NCBI RefSeq assembly: GCF_048264025.1
Contig: NZ_JBLXDN010000003.1
Coordinates: 62,001-126,000, forward strand
Reading direction: 5' to 3'
Length of the DNA: 64,000 bases
Origin: Nitrincola sp048264025
Lineage (GTDB): Bacteria > Pseudomonadota > Gammaproteobacteria > Pseudomonadales > Balneatricaceae
In this document: positions 60,090 to 64,000 of the stretch, piece after piece
Numbering within the stretch: position 1 is the first letter of the stretch
How the letters are laid out: each line of letters opens with the position of its first letter
Translations under genes and position numbers: made by a program
The notes under the pieces: model-generated
The model's input: the letters and a program-made list of their open reading frames with translations, nothing else
What the model was told of the DNA's origin: nothing
Databases searched by the model: none

Positions 60090-61012
60090 CGGCGTTCTCT
60101 TTGCAGGGTATCTATAGCGTTTTTAAGCTGATCTAATTCATCCCGGAGTCCGCTGGACTCCGCCTGTGAGCGTTCCAGGTACCGAAGCTGCTTACTCAGT
60201 CGATGTATCTTCTCAAATGCCAGGTTTAGTGAAGCTTCCGTGGCAATGCCGAAAAGTTTCAGTTGCTGGTTGCGCTGTTCTTGAAACCACAGCCGTAGCC
60301 GCATCAAGGTGTTGCTGATACGTCCATGAGCCAATTGGTAGTCGTCTGTTGCCAGTTGTTCTGCATAGCTGGCCTCATAGGCCTCTACCCAGAGTCGGTG
60401 TAGCGTCTTCAGGTTGCTGATGACCTCATTTTTGGCTTCGATCTGCTCTGACAGGCGGTTTAGTGCGCGGGTGTTAATCTGGGCATAATGAGCTGAATAC
60501 TGTTGTAGGGCTTGCTGGTGCTCATTGATAAGGTGGCTTGAGTCACGCAGCGCTTTTTGTTGATTGAATGGCAGTTCTGTAGCCGAGGCTTCCAGAAGGC
60601 TGCGCATCCCCTTCATCCAGGGGTGATCCATAAACTGTTCATCGTTAAAGCTGTGGGTGCGCAGTAACGCCCCTAGCTGCTCTGGTAACTGCCAGCGTTT
60701 GATCACCCAGTCTTCGGACAGCCGGCTGATGTGTCGGTGAAAATCGGTGAAAAAGCTGGCCAGTTCAGGGGGGGTGTTCTGTTGGCCCTGAGAGACCAGG
60801 TGGCCGGCAAAGCGGGTAAACTCAACAGACTCCTGTGTCATCACAGCGAGAAGTTCCGCGTGCTGCTCCGGAAGGTGTTGCCAGCCGGTCTGCTGAAGCT
60901 GTTGCATCAGCTCAGTCCAATCGGGTAGCTCTGCACCTTCCACTTGGGTCGGGTACAGCTCAAGCCAGCGCCGGATCGTTGCTTGCAGGTCGTCTGTCAC
61001 AAAAGGCTCCAT
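60086..61012 (-). CDS. phaE: class III PHA synthase subunit PhaE
   Basis: 308 aa, mostly helical. The C-terminal region GRISNTLMRLRLWFQEQRNQQLKLFGIATEASLNLAFEKIHRLSKQLRYLER matches the PhaE end, a helix pair before a coiled coil. It forms the complex with PhaC. No catalytic residues are expected. The pair is transcribed away from the LysR gene. Confidence 0.88.
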   Translation of the reverse strand: MEPFVTDDLQATIRRWLELYPTQVEGAELPDWTELMQQLQQTGWQHLPEQHAELLAVMTQESVEFTRFAGHLVSQGQQNTPPELASFFTDFHRHISRLSEDWVIKRWQLPEQLGALLRTHSFNDEQFMDHPWMKGMRSLLEASATELPFNQQKALRDSSHLINEHQQALQQYSAHYAQINTRALNRLSEQIEAKNEVISNLKTLHRLWVEAYEASYAEQLATDDYQLAHGRISNTLMRLRLWFQEQRNQQLKLFGIATEASLNLAFEKIHRLSKQLRYLERSQAESSGLRDELDQLKNAIDTLQRERR

Positions 61013-61102
61013 CTGCCTGGCGGTGTTTTGAAGGGTGATAGTAATACAGCCAGCCTCTATTATGAAACAGCTACTGTGTATTATGAAGTAATCAATCTCA
61101 AG

Positions 61103-61981
61103 CTAATGTGTGTCAGCACACAGTCTGAGTAGAGCTACCATCTGCTGTGCTGCGTTAGAAAGCGTGCGGTCGCGGTGATAGATATACCCCAGCGGCCGGT
61201 GAACCGGTTCGGCTTCCAGATCCAGACGTTTTAACTGGCTGTCTATCATGGTTTCCGGCAGCAGGCTCCAGCCGAGTCCGATGGATACCATCATTTTGAT
61301 CGTATCCAGATAATTGGTACTCATCCCCAGGTTAGGCTCCAATTGCCAGGCTGACATCTGTTGACGAACCAGTTGATGGGTAAAGGTATCCGGGCGTGGC
61401 AACAGGCCACTGTACGTATTTAACTCAGCCAGGGTGACGGAGGGTTTATCCGCCAGCGGATGTTGTGCTGATACTACATAAAAAAGGCGATCATCCCAGA
61501 TTTGTACGCTACAGATGCGCGGATCGGCTTTTGGGGCCAGGGTAATCAGTGCCAGCTCGATATCACCTTTTAATACGCTCTCATAGGCGATTTCAGATTC
61601 ATCAAAGCGTAAGTCCAACTCGACCAGCGGAAACTGCCGGGTGAAGGCTTTTAGTAGCGGAGGCAAGCGGTGCAAGCTGATATGATGGCTAGCCGCAAAT
61701 GAGAGGCGGCCGGCTACCTGTAGGGTCAGATTGCTGACCAGTGTTTCAGCATCCTTAAGCGCCATGAGAATTTCATGGGCCTTGGGGAGGAGTTGCCGGC
61801 CGGCTTCAGTCAGGCTGATATGCCGTCCTATTCGGTCAAACAGGCGACAGTGCAGTTGCTGTTCCAGCAAGGCGATACGTTTGCTGATGGCCGACTGGGT
61901 CAGAAACAGACGATCAGCGGCTTCTGAAAAAGAACCTGCTTCGGCTACCATAACAAAAGCCTTCAGGCTGTGGGTGTCCAT
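61103..61981 (-). CDS. LysR-family transcription regulator
   Basis: 292 aa. N-terminal helix-turn-helix AEAGSFSEAADRLFLTQSAISKRIALLEQQL, then the effector domain (LSFAASHHISLHRLPPLLKAF). Divergent from leuC, as in Pseudomonas. It may control leucine synthesis or respond to another metabolite; the effector is unknown. Confidence 0.92.
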   Translation of the reverse strand: MDTHSLKAFVMVAEAGSFSEAADRLFLTQSAISKRIALLEQQLHCRLFDRIGRHISLTEAGRQLLPKAHEILMALKDAETLVSNLTLQVAGRLSFAASHHISLHRLPPLLKAFTRQFPLVELDLRFDESEIAYESVLKGDIELALITLAPKADPRICSVQIWDDRLFYVVSAQHPLADKPSVTLAELNTYSGLLPRPDTFTHQLVRQQMSAWQLEPNLGMSTNYLDTIKMMVSIGLGWSLLPETMIDSQLKRLDLEAEPVHRPLGYIYHRDRTLSNAAQQMVALLRLCADTH

Positions 61982-62014
61982 AGTGGCTTACTCAAGGCTG
62001 AAAAAAATCATTGT

Positions 62015-62029
62015 ATTCCTTTTTGGAAT
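62015..62029. promoter_or_regulatory. LysR-type T-N11-A site between LysR and leuC
   Basis: ATTCC-TTTTT-GGAAT is a perfect 5-bp inverted repeat whose T and A are 12 bp apart, i.e. T-N11-A. It lies 34 bp from the regulator start, the usual place for autoregulation, and 93 bp from leuC. Confidence 0.6.
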
Positions 62030-62063
62030 GGAATGAATAAAAAATATGAATTTGTTTATTGTG

Positions 62064-62092
62064 TTGGACTCTTTTACCATGCTGTCTATTAG
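62064..62092 (+). promoter_or_regulatory. promoter for leuC
   Basis: TTGGAC (62064-62069) and TATTAG (62087-62092) with a 17-bp spacer. Fair sigma-70 promoter; start about 62099. Confidence 0.5.
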
Positions 62093-62121
62093 ATAAAAAA
62101 ACCTGTCCGGAGATTAACGCT

Positions 62122-63543
62122 ATGACTGGCAAAACCCTGTATGACAAATTGTGGGATGATCACCTCGTAAGTGAAAATACGGATGGTAGCGCCTTGTTGT
62201 ATATCGACCGTCACTTGCTGCATGAGGTGACCTCACCTCAGGCGTTTGAAGGCTTGCGTCTGGCTGGGCGTAAGCCCTGGCGCCTCGATACCAATTTGGC
62301 AACACCAGATCATAACGTCCAGACAACTGATCGCTCAGGTGGTGTTGAGTCAATTGTTGATCCGATCTCACGTATTCAGGTGAAAACCCTGGATGAGAAT
62401 TGTGACAGTTTTGGTATTACCGAATTTAAAATGAACGATCCGAGACAGGGTATCGTGCATGTAGTCGGGCCAGAGCAGGGCGCTACTCTGCCCGGCATGA
62501 CGGTGGTCTGTGGGGATTCACACACGGCCACGCACGGTGCTTTTGCAGCCTTGGCGCATGGCATAGGCACTTCCGAAGTTGAGCATGTACTGGCCACTCA
62601 GTGTCTGATTGCTAAAAAAATGAAAAATATGCTGGTGCGTGTCAATGGCAGTTTGGGCCAGGGCGTTACCGCTAAAGATGTGGTGTTGCATATTATTGGT
62701 GTTATCGGCACAGCGGGTGGTACAGGCTACGCGATAGAGTTTGGTGGTGAGGCGATTCGTGGCATTTCCATGGAAGGTCGCATGACTATCTGTAACATGG
62801 CCATTGAAGCGGGCGCGCGAGTGGGTTTGATCGCGGTCGATGACATTACTGTGGATTATATTAAAGGCCGCCCGTTTGCACCCAAAGACGCGCATTGGCC
62901 GATGGCGGTTGATGCCTGGCGTAATCTGGTGTCTGATGCGGATGCTGTGTTTGATCAGATAGTTGAAATTCAGGCGGCTGATATTGAGCCACAGGTTACC
63001 TGGGGTACATCACCAGAGATGGTGGCCTCTGTGCGTGCCTTGGTGCCGGATCCAGCCAGTATGAGCGATCCAGTCAAGCGCGAAGGCACGGAACGCGCCT
63101 TGCACTACATGGGCTTGAAGGCCAATCAAAAAATTACCGATATTCAATTGGATCGGGTGTTTATCGGCTCCTGCACCAATTCGCGTATCGAAGATCTGCG
63201 AGAAGCGGCGGCGGTGGTTAAAGGCAAAAAAGTGGCGGCAACTCTGAAGCAGGCCTTGGTCGTTCCCGGTTCCGGTCTGGTGAAATTGCAGGCTGAACAA
63301 GAGGGTTTGGACCAGGTATTTATTGAGGCTGGATTAGAGTGGCGTGAGCCTGGTTGTTCTATGTGTCTGGCGATGAACCCGGATAAATTGGGTGCAGGTG
63401 AGCATTGCGCATCAACGTCCAACCGTAACTTTGAAGGCCGTCAGGGCTTCGGAGGGCGTACCCATCTGGTGAGTCCGGCCATGGCTGCGGCGGCGGCGAT
63501 TGCCGGTCATTTTGTTGATATCCGTGAATTCATGAGCGCCTGA
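62122..63543 (+). CDS. leuC: 3-isopropylmalate dehydratase large subunit
   Basis: 473 aa from the ATG at 62122; an upstream in-frame start is a leader artefact. Isomerises 2- to 3-isopropylmalate in leucine synthesis using a [4Fe-4S] cluster: CTNSR and GCSMCLAMNPD provide the three cysteines, VCGDSHTATHGA binds substrate. Normal length. Followed 14 bp later by leuD. Confidence 0.97.
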   Translation: MTGKTLYDKLWDDHLVSENTDGSALLYIDRHLLHEVTSPQAFEGLRLAGRKPWRLDTNLATPDHNVQTTDRSGGVESIVDPISRIQVKTLDENCDSFGITEFKMNDPRQGIVHVVGPEQGATLPGMTVVCGDSHTATHGAFAALAHGIGTSEVEHVLATQCLIAKKMKNMLVRVNGSLGQGVTAKDVVLHIIGVIGTAGGTGYAIEFGGEAIRGISMEGRMTICNMAIEAGARVGLIAVDDITVDYIKGRPFAPKDAHWPMAVDAWRNLVSDADAVFDQIVEIQAADIEPQVTWGTSPEMVASVRALVPDPASMSDPVKREGTERALHYMGLKANQKITDIQLDRVFIGSCTNSRIEDLREAAAVVKGKKVAATLKQALVVPGSGLVKLQAEQEGLDQVFIEAGLEWREPGCSMCLAMNPDKLGAGEHCASTSNRNFEGRQGFGGRTHLVSPAMAAAAAIAGHFVDIREFMSA

Positions 63544-63557
63544 GCAGGAGAAAGAAG

Positions 63558-64000
63558 ATGAAAAAATTTACTGTACATCAGGGTATCGTGGCGCCGCTTG
63601 ATCGTGCCAATGTCGATACGGATATGATTATTCCAAAACAGTTTCTTAAATCTATCAAGCGCTCAGGTTTCGGCCCGAACCTGTTTGATGAGTTACGCTA
63701 TCTGGATGAAGGGCAGCCGGATCAGGATTGCAGTCAACGTCCGCTGAATCCGGATTTTGTGCTAAATAAACCCCGTTATCAGGGCTGCAGTATTTTGCTG
63801 GCACGCAAGAATTTTGGCTGTGGTTCCAGTCGTGAACATGCGCCCTGGGCGCTGGAGGATTTTGGTATTCGTGCCATTATTACGCCAAGCTACGCTGATA
63901 TATTCTTCAATAATAGTTTTAAAAACGGGCTGTTACCGATAATTCTGGATAAATCACTTGTTGATGAGCTGTTTGATGAAGTGACAGCCAGTGAGGGGTA
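63558..64000 (+). CDS. leuD: 3-isopropylmalate dehydratase small subunit (cut by window end)
   Basis: The first 147 codons are present. The ATG at 63558 has AGGAGA upstream. ANVDTDMIIPKQFLKSIKR and NFGCGSSREHAPWAL are the LeuD substrate and cluster-contact motifs. The stop and the last roughly 65 residues lie outside the window. Confidence 0.96.
   Translation, partial: MKKFTVHQGIVAPLDRANVDTDMIIPKQFLKSIKRSGFGPNLFDELRYLDEGQPDQDCSQRPLNPDFVLNKPRYQGCSILLARKNFGCGSSREHAPWALEDFGIRAIITPSYADIFFNNSFKNGLLPIILDKSLVDELFDEVTASEG

Noticed and set aside
1..64000. CRISPR, IS elements, prophage, tRNA, rRNA
   Set aside because: No repeat-spacer array, transposase, integrase, phage gene or cloverleaf-like sequence was seen.

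Overview
The window is 64 kb of a gammaproteobacterial chromosome, most likely from a marine or halotolerant member of the Oceanospirillales or a close relative. Three things support this. Core genes resemble pseudomonad and oceanospirillad versions, and several gene orders match Pseudomonas (ccoNOQP-GHIS-hemN-anr-apt, topA-lexA, LysR-leuCD). A full set of genes resembling the Halomonas ectoine TRAP transporter (teaABCD) points to life in salt water. Two kinds of polyhydroxyalkanoate (PHA) synthase point to carbon storage. The DNA is compact with balanced base composition. I saw no insertion sequence, phage, CRISPR array, tRNA or rRNA.

Layout. 1-4.9 kb: start of xthA, glutathione reductase, a cation-efflux transporter, a BASS-type transporter and queE. 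4.9-17.5 kb, all on the minus strand: the microaerobic respiration block. It runs ccoN-ccoO-ccoQ-ccoP, then ccoG, ccoH, ccoI, ccoS, a TauE-like membrane protein, hemN, an FNR/Anr oxygen sensor, apt and rdgC. A perfect FNR/Anr box lies in the 383-bp gap between ccoN and the divergent rlmM. 17.8-30.5 kb: rlmM, tusA-proQ, a DUF3080 lipoprotein, a MATE pump, a class I PHA synthase, a glutaredoxin-like protein, slt, uup, a universal stress protein and small unknowns. 30.7-38.7 kb: topA, lexA and dinG (divergent, sharing tandem SOS boxes), rhlB and a small membrane protein. 38.7-42.9 kb: gpsA, a hydrolase, a DUF4892 protein, an RssA-like patatin and an Smr protein.

43-49 kb: trpB-trpA, aroC, speD-speE, then a YitT-family membrane protein preceded by an unusual structured leader, and a CigR-like secreted protein. 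49.2-53.2 kb: sulfate permease operon sbp-cysT-cysW-cysA. 53.2-56.7 kb, opposite strand: teaA, teaB, teaC and teaD. 57-61 kb: an HcaT-like MFS transporter, a small conserved protein, the PHA regulator phaR, and convergent class III PHA synthase genes phaE-phaC. 61-64 kb: a LysR regulator divergent from leuC and leuD, the last cut by the window end.

How the parts fit. The cco block holds the cbb3 oxidase, its assembly factors and copper supply, oxygen-independent haem synthesis and a likely oxygen-sensing regulator. The SOS genes lexA and dinG share a control region. PHA is served by two synthase types plus PhaR. The tea genes would import or recover ectoines as osmoprotectants.

The most interesting unexplained item is the roughly 100-nt leader before the YitT gene. 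It has a good promoter, two hairpins, and a GGGTAC segment that can pair in three mutually exclusive ways. Other points of note: an intrinsic terminator for teaD buried in the coding 3' end of cysA; a palindromic terminator that gives two convergent proteins the same last three residues; three convergent gene pairs whose stop codons share one TTAA; a class I PHA synthase with an altered lipase box; and a divergent trpBA pair.
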